Shown piece by piece: positions 37,264 to 44,540 of a stretch of 64,000 bases of DNA. Origin of the DNA: Micromonospora sp. C28SCA-DRY-2 (lineage in GTDB: Bacteria; Actinomycetota; Actinomycetes; Mycobacteriales; Micromonosporaceae). The DNA is taken from the NCBI RefSeq assembly GCF_030519475.1, contig NZ_JAUMKD010000001.1:1240001-1304000 (forward strand). Direction: 5' to 3'. The notes under the pieces were generated by a model that worked only from the letters and a program-made list of their open reading frames with translations, was not told the DNA's origin and searched no databases. The stretch's first letter is position 1. Each line of letters starts with the position of its first letter. Both the position numbers and the translations under genes were made by a program.

Positions 37264-37491
37264 TCAGGCCCGTCGCCTCGCCATCGCCGGGACCGGGGAC
37301 TCCTCGCGGGCGAGGGCGCCGCGCCGCGACAGTCGCCAGCCAGCCACTCCGGCAACGGTGACGGTCACGACGCTGAGCAGCGCGACCAGCACCGGCAGCC
37401 CCAGGCTGGCCAGGACCAGGACGATGTCGCCGAGCGCGACGAGCATCCACAGTGCCACCCGGGGGCGGGCGTCCTTGCGTCGGTAGCCCAT
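37264..37491 (-). CDS. small two-segment membrane protein
   Basis: A 75-residue protein, MGYRRKDARPRVALWMLV at its start, with a hydrophobic span of two segments (about 13-50) and a basic tail (GALAREESPVPAMARRRA). The near-perfect ribosome site AAGGAGGT lies 6-7 nt before ATG 37491 and makes it a likely real gene despite its size. No family recognised. Lies just downstream of the kinase gene on the same strand. Confidence 0.65.
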   Translation of the reverse strand: MGYRRKDARPRVALWMLVALGDIVLVLASLGLPVLVALLSVVTVTVAGVAGWRLSRRGALAREESPVPAMARRRA

Positions 37492-37580
37492 GTCGTACCT
37501 CCTTCCGTCGTGCCGGTGGAGATACCCCGGACAACGGAAGGCCATGCGAGTCAATCTCGCACCGGCGGAAATCGCGCCGA

Positions 37581-39494
37581 TCAGTCCTGGCGGTCGGGCA
37601 CGAAGCCCTTCGCGATCAGCTCGAAGTTGGGCAGGTTGGCCTGCCAGTCCTTGTCGGCCACCTCCCAGCGGAGGGCGTAGCCGCGGTCCTTGGCCGTGAC
37701 GAAGCCGCGGTTGCGGACCCGGATCCGGGTGTTGTCGCGGGTCTCCCGCCAATCCCAGTCCGCGCAGGTCTTCCAGAAGTCGCAGCGCACGATATCGATG
37801 TACTCGTAGTTGTTGACGACGTTCTTCCGCGCCGGCTCGATCCTCCGCCAGTCGGCGACCGCGTCCCGCTTCGGGGTGCTGGTCCACTGGACGAGCAGCT
37901 CCCGGACCCCGTTCGGCTCCTGGAACACCACCGTGGTCCCGTCAGGCTGGCTGCGGGTCCAGCCCTCGGGCAGCGGTAGCGTGAAGCCGGCCGGGTCCTT
38001 GTGCAGCTTCCAGCCGGGCGGCAGGACCAGGCCGGACGCCGACGCCGAGGCGGAGGGGGTCGGGCTGGGGGCGGCGCTGGTCGGCGGGGGCGGAGCCGCC
38101 GCGGAGGTCGGCGCCGGGGCCGAGGTCGCCGCGGCGCCGGTCGGATCGGCCTGCGGGTTCTCGTCGTCACCGCTGTTGAGCAGCGGCACCACCACGACCA
38201 GGCCGAGCAGGAGCAGCGCCACCACCACCCCGATCAGCACGTTGCGCCGGGTGTTGTCCGGCTTCGTACCGTCGGAGGCCAGCACCGGCGCCCGCCCGGA
38301 CGGCGGGCTCACCGGGGCAGGCATGACGGAGGTCGGGTTCACCGGCTTGCGCGGCTCGGCCTTCGCGCCACCCCCGCCCGGCGCCGGCGGGTCGACCTTC
38401 GTGGTGGGGCCGGCGTCCACGCTGGACGGCGGCGGCTCGACCTTCGCCGTGGGCGCGGCGTCGGAGCCGGCCGGCACCTTCGCGGTGGCGTCCTCCGCGG
38501 CCGCCCCCGCGGCGGCCGTCGAGGCGGGTGCCTGCGGCGCCCGGGGCGCCGGCGGGCTGACCGGCCGGTGCTCCTCCGCCGGTCGCGGCGCGGGCACCAG
38601 CGGCGGGCGCGGTTCGCGCGGGCCGTTCGGCCCCGGCCGGCGTACGCCGTCGAGCAGCGGGATGGTGCGCGCCCGCTTGCCGCCGGCCCGGCGGAGCAGC
38701 CGCTCGGCGACCTCGGCGGTGATCCGGTCGTTCGGGTCCTTGCGCAGCAGGCCGTTGAGCACCGGCTTGAGCGGCCCGGCGTTCTTCGGCGGCGGCAGCG
38801 GTTCGGTGGCGAGGGCGGCCAGCGTGGCGATCGCCGAGGGCCGGGCGTACGGCGACTTGCCCTCCACGGCCGCGTAGAGGGTGGCGCCCAGCGACCAGAG
38901 GTCGGCCTCCGGCCCGGCGGTGCCGTCGCGGGCCCGCTCCGGCGCGATGTACGCCGGCGAACCGAGCACCATGCCGGTGCGGGTGACGTTCGGGTCACCG
39001 GGGATGGTGGCGAGGCCGAAATCGGTCAGCACCACCCGGCCGTCGTTGCCGAGCAGCACGTTGCCCGGCTTGACGTCCCGGTGCATCACGCCGGCCTTGT
39101 GCGCCGCCTTCAGCGCGCCCAGCACGCCGAGCCCGATCTCCACCGCGCGGGCGGGCGACACCGGGCCGTCCTCGGCGAGAGTGTCCTGCAGGGACTTCGA
39201 CGGCACGTACTCCATGACGATCCACGGGTCGCCGTCGGTGCGGAGCACGTCGAAGATGCGGACGACGTTGATGTGGTTGAGCCGGGCGATGGCCCGCGCC
39301 TCCCGCAGCGAACGTTCGCGCATCTCGCGGCGCTCGTCGTCGGTGAGGCTGGGCGGCGGGACCAGTTCCTTGATCGCCACATCCCGGTGCAGCACCTCGT
39401 CGCGCGCCTTCCACACCCGACCCATGCCACCCTGACCGAGCGGCGATATCAGCCGGTATCGGTCAGCGACGAGTTGGGGAAGCGCGTTCGACAT
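37581..39494 (-). CDS. PknB-type serine/threonine protein kinase
   Basis: Transmembrane Ser/Thr kinase of 637 residues. Kinase domain about 10-270: glycine loop LGQGGMGRVW (20-28), catalytic Lys42 in VAIKEL, HRDVKPGN with Asp140, LTDFGLA with Asp158, SPAYIAPERA. A long Pro/Ala/Thr-rich juxtamembrane part follows (about 290-410), then one membrane segment (VLIGVVVALLLLGLVVVVPLL). An outer domain of about 150 residues after another Ser/Pro linker has paired Cys (VRCDFWKTCADW). No PASTA repeats. ATG 39494 has TACCGT 7 nt upstream. Outside ligand and targets unknown. Confidence 0.94.
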   Translation of the reverse strand: MSNALPQLVADRYRLISPLGQGGMGRVWKARDEVLHRDVAIKELVPPPSLTDDERREMRERSLREARAIARLNHINVVRIFDVLRTDGDPWIVMEYVPSKSLQDTLAEDGPVSPARAVEIGLGVLGALKAAHKAGVMHRDVKPGNVLLGNDGRVVLTDFGLATIPGDPNVTRTGMVLGSPAYIAPERARDGTAGPEADLWSLGATLYAAVEGKSPYARPSAIATLAALATEPLPPPKNAGPLKPVLNGLLRKDPNDRITAEVAERLLRRAGGKRARTIPLLDGVRRPGPNGPREPRPPLVPAPRPAEEHRPVSPPAPRAPQAPASTAAAGAAAEDATAKVPAGSDAAPTAKVEPPPSSVDAGPTTKVDPPAPGGGGAKAEPRKPVNPTSVMPAPVSPPSGRAPVLASDGTKPDNTRRNVLIGVVVALLLLGLVVVVPLLNSGDDENPQADPTGAAATSAPAPTSAAAPPPPTSAAPSPTPSASASASGLVLPPGWKLHKDPAGFTLPLPEGWTRSQPDGTTVVFQEPNGVRELLVQWTSTPKRDAVADWRRIEPARKNVVNNYEYIDIVRCDFWKTCADWDWRETRDNTRIRVRNRGFVTAKDRGYALRWEVADKDWQANLPNFELIAKGFVPDRQD

Positions 39495-39501
39495 CGCAGA
39501 G

Positions 39502-39507
39502 ACGGTA
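39502..39507 (-). promoter_or_regulatory. candidate -10 box for leaderless kinase gene
   Basis: TACCGT on the minus strand, 7 nt before ATG 39494; no Shine-Dalgarno is present. Confidence 0.5.
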
Positions 39508-39573
39508 CCCGGAGGGCCCGACCGTCACACCGGCGGCACGCCACTGTGCGGCGTAGGTCAACTTCTGGACGCG

Positions 39574-39579
39574 TACGCT
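39574..39579 (+). promoter_or_regulatory. candidate -10 box for leaderless accE
   Basis: TACGCT then 6 nt then ATG 39586. Confidence 0.5.
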
Positions 39580-39585
39580 GGCGGC

Positions 39586-39798
39586 ATGTCTGCCGAAGAG
39601 CCGCTGTTCCGGGTCGTCCGCGGCGTACCGACCGCCGAGGAGCTGGCCGCCCTGGTGGGCGCGATCGCCGTGCGGTCACGGCCGGCCGCCGCGCCCGCGC
39701 CGGCCGCCGGCTCGGCCTGGGCGCGCAGCGCGCGACCGGCCGGCGCGGCCGTCGCCGCCGGTCCCGGCGCGTGGCGCGCCTCCGGCCTGCCCCGCTGA
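39586..39798 (+). CDS. accE: acyl-CoA carboxylase epsilon subunit
   Basis: Small subunit unique to actinobacteria that bridges and activates acyl-CoA carboxylase. The 70-residue product begins with the family pattern EPLFRVVRGVPTAEELAALVGAIAVRSR. It then has an Ala/Pro stretch, and ends in GPGAWRASGLPR, which is diagnostic. It normally lies directly after the beta subunit gene, but here it is 8 kb from accD (29992) and stands between a kinase and the ESX-like locus. TACGCT precedes the ATG by 6 nt. Confidence 0.85.
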   Translation: MSAEEPLFRVVRGVPTAEELAALVGAIAVRSRPAAAPAPAAGSAWARSARPAGAAVAAGPGAWRASGLPR

Positions 39799-39811
39799 CT
39801 TTTTCCGGATA

Positions 39812-39842
39812 CGGATCACCGCAGCTCGCTGGCCGTGATCCG
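39812..39842. terminator. hairpin behind accE
   Basis: Eight-bp stem CGGATCAC (39812-39819) with GTGATCCG (39835-39842), 15-nt loop, starting 13 nt past the accE stop after a TTTTT run. May stop accE transcription; the T-run is on the wrong side for a classic terminator. Confidence 0.4.
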
Positions 39843-39945
39843 GAGACCGGGTGACGGATGTCCACGGCCTGGGGGCTGCCGCCGCCGTCGCGCAGCCACT
39901 AACCTCACTCAGGGAAACCGCGCCGTAACAGGTAGGGAGGGGCCG

Positions 39946-40401
39946 ATGATCCCCGAGGAGGACCGCCCAGCGTCCTGGCTCCGCGGCTACGGCGGCATCG
40001 AGGCCGACATCCGCAAGATGCGCGAGTTCGCCGACCGGCTCCAGGCCGAGGTGGAACGCAACTACGCACCGCACCTGTCGTACATCGCCGAGGACATGAC
40101 GGCGAAGGTGCCCAACCCGGCGGACGCCTTCATCGAGCTGGTCGACTTCCTGCGCACCCACCACGAGACCCAGCAGGCCACCGCCGACATGGTCTGGGGC
40201 GTGGGCGGCGCCACCGGGCACCTCGCCGCCGCCGCCGCGACCGTCGCCGAGCAGTACACCGGTTCCGACGCCTTCTCCTCCGCCCGGGTGGCCGACGTCG
40301 AGCGGGCGCTCGCCGCCCCCGGCCCGGCCGCGCCGACCGCTCCCCCGCCGATGCTGGGCGATCCCACCGGCCCGGAGAGCGGGCCGGTGGTGCTGCCGTG
40401 A
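39946..40401 (+). CDS. ESX-associated helical protein (WXG100/EspC-like)
   Basis: A 151-residue, mostly helical protein: a conserved-looking core IEADIRKMREFADRLQAEVERNYAPHL, then VPNPADAFIELVDFLRTHHETQQATADMVWG, ending in a Pro-rich tail. Such proteins lie next to mycosins in Micromonospora and Streptomyces loci and may be type VII secretion substrates or chaperone partners; this is inferred from context, not from a firm motif. ATG 39946 has GGTAGGGAGGGG upstream. Overlaps the next gene by 4 bp. Confidence 0.65.
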   Translation: MIPEEDRPASWLRGYGGIEADIRKMREFADRLQAEVERNYAPHLSYIAEDMTAKVPNPADAFIELVDFLRTHHETQQATADMVWGVGGATGHLAAAAATVAEQYTGSDAFSSARVADVERALAAPGPAAPTAPPPMLGDPTGPESGPVVLP

Positions 40402-41774
40402 TCGAACGGGGCAGCGGCCGCACGTCCGGCCTCACCGACTGGCGGCTGATGGACGTGGCCAGCATGTGGGCCTGCCTGCAGGACCACGACACCACCAACC
40501 ATTGGAAGCAGGTCGCCGGCTGGCGCAAGGTCTGCGACCTGGCCCAGACCCACCTGGCCCGGCTCCAGGAGTACCGGCGCGGACTCGCCGAGGCATGGCC
40601 GCCGGAGACCAACGAGGCCGCCCGCGCGTACCTGCGCGAGCTGGACGAGCTGATCGACAAGGTGCGGCGCACGCACGACGCCGCCACGGCCAACTACACG
40701 GCGCTCTCCGCCGCCACCCAGGCCATCGGCAGCAGCCGGGCGCAGCTGGAGAAGGTGTACGAGGAGTGGGCGGTCAAGCTCCAGCAGAAGCGGGCGTACG
40801 AGGCGACGGCCGCCGACCCGAAGGCGGCGATGGGCAGCCGGGTCCCGGACCAGCCGGTGACCGACGCCGACCTGGAACGGCTCAACGTCCAGGCGCGCGG
40901 CATCATGTACGGCCTCAGCACCGAACTCCAACACGCCCAGGTAATGCTCCAAAAGCCCCCGCCGATCAGACCAAAGAAGCAGACAGAGAACCCAGACATA
41001 TACGGTGGTGCCGCTCCCCCAGAGATCCCGCCGATCGTGCCGATGCCAATCGTCTCCGTCGGGACTACCCCATCTGTGACCCGCCGCCCTGACGCCAACC
41101 GGCCGGTACCAGGCCCTACTGCCCCCCGTGGAGGTCCCGTGCTCGGGGCCGCCAGCGGTGCGCTAGCACCAGCACCTCCGAGCTTGCCGGGCGCGACATC
41201 CACCGCACCGCCCGCCGCTTCTTCGAGCATCGGAGTTCCACCGGTAGTTCCCGGGGCCCAAGGTGGCGCTAATGGTCTGGCCCGCGGTCAGACCGGGCCC
41301 GCAAGTAGGCCAGTCGCCGGGCCTACGAGCGGCACGCCGCACGCCAGCCCTCCAGGGTCGCCCCGAGCCATGCCCCCTGGTGGTCTGATCGGTGGGACGC
41401 CGGGAATGGGACTCAGCCAACCGGCTGCGGGCAACAATCAGCCACGACGGGTCAACCCAATCGGTGGAGTCATCGGTGGTGGTGGCGCTGGAACCGCTCC
41501 GTCCGGTGGGGCAGGTTCCCGCCCGGGCGGTGGACGTAGCTTCGCCGCTGCCCACGGCATGCCGCCGATCGGTGGTGGCCCCGCCTTGGGCGGTATCGCC
41601 CGGGTGAGCGGCGCCGATGGACCGCACAACCATGCAGAGCGGAATGTCCGGGAGCCACATGCCTGGGATCCCGATCACCCATGGGCAATCGATCAGGGGG
41701 TAACACCGGTCGTCCGCTCGCCGGACGAGGACGGCCCTATCGATCCCGGGCCCGCCATTGGCCTCAATCGGTGA
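40398..41774 (+). CDS. PPE-like protein with Pro/Gly-rich tail
   Basis: A 458-residue protein. The N-terminal half (about 1-185) is a helical domain with DWRLMDVASMWACLQDHDTTNHWKQVAGWRKVCDLAQTHLARLQEYRRGLAEAWPP, resembling PPE-type helical bundles of type VII secretion. The rest is a long Pro/Gly/Ala/Thr linker ending in a short acidic part (HAWDPDHPWAIDQG). From about residue 178 the DNA becomes clearly less GC-rich. GTG 40398 overlaps the previous stop, and its own stop overlaps the mycosin start (GTGA), so three genes form a coupled operon. Confidence 0.75.
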   Translation: MIERGSGRTSGLTDWRLMDVASMWACLQDHDTTNHWKQVAGWRKVCDLAQTHLARLQEYRRGLAEAWPPETNEAARAYLRELDELIDKVRRTHDAATANYTALSAATQAIGSSRAQLEKVYEEWAVKLQQKRAYEATAADPKAAMGSRVPDQPVTDADLERLNVQARGIMYGLSTELQHAQVMLQKPPPIRPKKQTENPDIYGGAAPPEIPPIVPMPIVSVGTTPSVTRRPDANRPVPGPTAPRGGPVLGAASGALAPAPPSLPGATSTAPPAASSSIGVPPVVPGAQGGANGLARGQTGPASRPVAGPTSGTPHASPPGSPRAMPPGGLIGGTPGMGLSQPAAGNNQPRRVNPIGGVIGGGGAGTAPSGGAGSRPGGGRSFAAAHGMPPIGGGPALGGIARVSGADGPHNHAERNVREPHAWDPDHPWAIDQGVTPVVRSPDEDGPIDPGPAIGLNR

Positions 41775-42640
41775 GGTACGGCATCTTCCGTCCCTTGCTC
41801 GCTCTGCTAACGCTGTCGATGGCGTCGCTCCTCCCACCCACGGCTGGGGTTAGCGCCGGCCCAGGAGCTACCGCACCCACTGCTGGGGCGAGCCAGATAC
41901 GTGGGGACCAATGGCACCTGCGCTACCTCAAAGTCGCGGAAGCGCACCATCTATCACAGGGTGAAGGCGTTTCGGTCGCAGTACCCGATACTGGCGTTAG
42001 TCCTCATCCCGACCTGCTTCGAAATCTACTCAGTGGAATCGACACCATTCCCGGAGGAAGCGGCGATGGTCAGCAAGATCGGGATAGCCACGGCACCTCG
42101 ATGGCCGGCTTAATCGCCGCACATGGTCGCGGCAACAATACCGGCGCGTTGGGCCTCGCCCCGAGAGCAAAGATCCTGCCGATCTTCGTATCGCCACCAC
42201 AGAGCGATGGAGCGCCCGACGCTCTAGCCGAAGGGGTCGAGTTCGCGATTTCACGCGGCGTTGATGTGATCAGCATCTCCAGCGGTGGCTCAACGAGCAC
42301 TCGGCTCGATCGCGCGATCGGAACTGCCATCGCATCCGACATTGTTGTAGTAGCGGCAGCGGGCAATAAGCCAGAGGATTCGAGAGTCACCTATCCGGCT
42401 TCGAGGTCTGACGTAATCGCGGTCGGCGGGGTTGACCGTTCTGGCCGGCATGCAACGGTTTCAGTAGCAGGTCCGGAGGTCGATATAGTCGCGCCAGCTG
42501 TCGACATTTACAGCACTAGCTATGACGGAAAGTATTCGAAGGGTGAAGGTACGTCGGGTGCCACTGCCATTGCGGCTGGAGCAGTGGCTCTGATTCGGTC
42601 GAGGTTTCCTGACCTGCCCGCGTCGGAGGTGGCGCATCGG
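40930..42640. other. low-GC block spanning parts of two genes
   Basis: Hand counts of 60-base lines give 58% (40921), 62% (40981), 57% (41941), 60% (42301) and 47% (42481) GC. Line 42841, beyond the block, is 77%. The change is sharp near 40.93 kb, inside the PPE-like gene, and near 42.64 kb, inside the mycosin gene. Codon third positions also shift. Consistent with replacement of a segment by recombination with foreign DNA. Confidence 0.7.
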
Positions 42641-42952
42641 CTCACGGCTACCGCCGTCGACAAGGGGCCGCCCGGCCGCGACGACCAGTACGGCTACGGG
42701 GTGATCGACCTGGTGGCGGCACTGACGGCAGACGTACCGCCGCTGGGTTTCGGGTCGGCGACGGCGAGCGCGCCGGCCGCCGGTACCCCGAGCACGACGG
42801 CGGCCGCCCGCCCGGGCGACGACGGCGACGGCGGGGCCACCGTGCGCGGCTGGGTGACGCTCGGCGTGCTGGTGGCGGCGGGCACGGCGTGGGTGCTGAT
42901 CGCGCGCCACCGCCGGAGGAGCGACGACCCGCCGCCCCGGATCAGCCGCTGA
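41771..42952 (+). CDS. mycosin-like S8 serine protease (type VII secretion-associated)
   Basis: Subtilisin-like protease of the mycosin (MycP) kind, membrane-tethered and secreted, 393 residues. An N-terminal signal-like segment (about 4-28) precedes the domain. Triad: Asp in AVPDTGVSPHPDL, His in DRDSHGTSMAGLIAAHG, Ser in GEGTSGATAIAAGAVALI. A Ser/Pro/Ala linker leads to one C-terminal membrane segment (WVTLGVLVAAGTAWVLIA) and a basic tail. The catalytic part has low GC; the last about 100 residues revert to about 75% GC. No ecc or esx core genes are next to it. Confidence 0.88.
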   Translation: MRYGIFRPLLALLTLSMASLLPPTAGVSAGPGATAPTAGASQIRGDQWHLRYLKVAEAHHLSQGEGVSVAVPDTGVSPHPDLLRNLLSGIDTIPGGSGDGQQDRDSHGTSMAGLIAAHGRGNNTGALGLAPRAKILPIFVSPPQSDGAPDALAEGVEFAISRGVDVISISSGGSTSTRLDRAIGTAIASDIVVVAAAGNKPEDSRVTYPASRSDVIAVGGVDRSGRHATVSVAGPEVDIVAPAVDIYSTSYDGKYSKGEGTSGATAIAAGAVALIRSRFPDLPASEVAHRLTATAVDKGPPGRDDQYGYGVIDLVAALTADVPPLGFGSATASAPAAGTPSTTAAARPGDDGDGGATVRGWVTLGVLVAAGTAWVLIARHRRRSDDPPPRISR

Positions 42953-43011
42953 CTCCCAACCCGCGAACCCGTTCCCCGGCCCGCCGGCCCACGCCGGGCC
43001 GAGGCGGCCGG

Positions 43012-43017
43012 TAACGT
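43012..43017 (+). promoter_or_regulatory. candidate -10 box for leaderless maf
   Basis: TAACGT, then 7 nt, then GTG 43025. Confidence 0.5.
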
Positions 43018-43024
43018 CGGCGAC

Positions 43025-43681
43025 GTGTCAGACGCCGCGCCGCTTCGCCTCGTGCTCGCCTCGGCGAGCCCTGCCCGTCGCAAGAGCCTCCAGGCTGCCG
43101 GCATCGAGCCGGATGTGCTGGTCAGTGGGGTGGACGAGTCTCTCGTCGTCACCGACCGGGCCGAGGAGCTGTGCCTGGAGCTGGCCCGTCTGAAGGCCCA
43201 GGCGGTGCTCACCCGGCTGCGCCCGACCGACGACGAGCGGACCCTGGTGCTCGGCTGTGACTCGGTGCTGGCCTTCGACGGCGAGATCCTCGGCAAGCCG
43301 GCCGACGCGGCCGACGCCACCCGGCGCTGGGAGCGGATGCGGGGGCGCAGCGGCGTGCTGCACAGCGGGCACTGCCTGATCGACATCGTGGCGGGCCGGC
43401 GGGCCGAGGCGGTGGCCTCCACCACTGTGCACTTCGCCGACATCAGCGACGACGAGATCGCCACGTACGTGGCCACGGGCGAGCCGCTCGCGGTGGCCGG
43501 CGCGTTCACCATCGACGGGCTGGGCGGGCCGTTCGTGGAGCGGATCGAGGGCGACCCGGGCACCGTTGTGGGGCTCAGCCTGCCACTGCTGCGCCGCCTG
43601 CTCGCCGACCTCGACTGCCGGATCACCGATCTGTGGACGAAGATCGCGCCCGGCAACCAGACGGTCGAACCGCTCGGTTAG
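43025..43681 (+). CDS. maf: Maf-type nucleoside triphosphate pyrophosphatase
   Basis: Hydrolyses non-canonical or modified nucleoside triphosphates to monophosphates (house-cleaning). The 218-residue product has the family start LRLVLASASPARRKSLQAAGIEPDVLVSGVDE, then VLGCDSVLAFDGEILGKPADA, and VAGAFTIDGLGGPFVERIEGDPGTVVGLSLPLLRRLL. In many actinobacteria maf lies in the accD-accE-maf-accA block; here it keeps that general order but with other genes between. Confidence 0.94.
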   Translation: MSDAAPLRLVLASASPARRKSLQAAGIEPDVLVSGVDESLVVTDRAEELCLELARLKAQAVLTRLRPTDDERTLVLGCDSVLAFDGEILGKPADAADATRRWERMRGRSGVLHSGHCLIDIVAGRRAEAVASTTVHFADISDDEIATYVATGEPLAVAGAFTIDGLGGPFVERIEGDPGTVVGLSLPLLRRLLADLDCRITDLWTKIAPGNQTVEPLG

Positions 43682-43691
43682 CGTCGCGGCC

Positions 43692-44345
43692 ATGACCACC
43701 AAGTCGATCCCGCTCACCGACGAGTTGCACGCCTACCTGGTCGGGCACGGCGCCCCGCCGGACGAGATCATGCGTGACCTGGCCGAGGAGACCCGGGCGG
43801 TGCTGCCGCAGCACGCCCAGATGCAGGTGGCGCCGGAGCAGGCGGCCTTCCTGACCTTCCTCACCCAACTGCTGGGCGTACGGCAGGCGGTGGAGGTCGG
43901 CACCTTCACCGGGCTCTCGTCGCTGGCGATCGCCCGAGGGCTGGCCGAGGGCGGGCGGCTGACCTGCTTCGACATCTCCGAGGAGTTCACCGGCATCGCC
44001 CGGCGCTACTGGGACCGGGCGGGGGTGGCCGACCGGATCGAGCTGCGCATCGGGCCGGCCGGTGACCGGCTGCACGAACTGCCGCACGAGCGCTACCTCG
44101 ACTTCGCCTTCATCGACGCCGACAAGACCGGCTACCCGGTCTACTGGGCCGAGCTGGTGCCGCGGATGCGCCCCGGCGGCGTGATCGCGGTCGACAACGT
44201 GTTGCGCGGCGGCCGGGTGATCGCCCCGCAGAGCGCCGACGACCGGGCGATCGCCGCGTTCAACGACGAGGTGCTCGCCGACGTCCGGGTCGACGCGGTG
44301 ATGCTGCCGGTCGCCGACGGCCTGACCCTGGCGCGGGTGCGCTGA
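43692..44345 (+). CDS. class I O-methyltransferase (COMT-like)
   Basis: SAM-dependent O-methyltransferase of the catechol/caffeoyl-CoA type, 217 residues. Motifs: AVEVGTFTGLSSLAIARGL (SAM-binding), RLTCFDISEEFTGIARRYW, YLDFAFIDADKTGYPVYWAELVPRMRPGGVIAVDNVL (metal and catalytic Asp). ATG 43692 is 7 nt after TAGCGT; that box overlaps the maf stop TAG. Likely acts on a phenolic or catechol small molecule. Confidence 0.9.
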   Translation: MTTKSIPLTDELHAYLVGHGAPPDEIMRDLAEETRAVLPQHAQMQVAPEQAAFLTFLTQLLGVRQAVEVGTFTGLSSLAIARGLAEGGRLTCFDISEEFTGIARRYWDRAGVADRIELRIGPAGDRLHELPHERYLDFAFIDADKTGYPVYWAELVPRMRPGGVIAVDNVLRGGRVIAPQSADDRAIAAFNDEVLADVRVDAVMLPVADGLTLARVR

Positions 44346-44366
44346 CCACCACCTCCAGGTGGCTAC

Positions 44367-44540
44367 TTGATCCACACGGGATACGCGATATGGGGGTGTC
44401 CGCGACATCCGGACACCGCCATATCCGGGAAACGGTGTGGATCAACCCCAGGCGACCGGCGCGCTGGACGGTGGCCCGGGAAACGGTGTGGATCAACGGG
44501 CGGCCGGCCGCGCTGGGCGGCCGGGGAACGGTGTGGATCA
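44367..44540. repeat. nested palindrome plus three direct repeats
   Basis: Outer arms: TTGATCCACACGG near 44367-44379 against CGGTGTGGATCAA at 44433-44445. Inner arms: 44388-44401 against 44411-44424 (ATATGGGGGTGTCC, one mismatch). A 9-nt loop GCGACATCC lies in between. The right outer arm is repeated at 44427-44445, 44478-44496 and 44523-44540 (GGGAAACGGTGTGGATCAA, the last with changes). It sits between convergent genes and overlaps the 3' end of the MFS gene. Acts perhaps as a two-way terminator; looks like a dispersed palindromic element. Confidence 0.8.
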
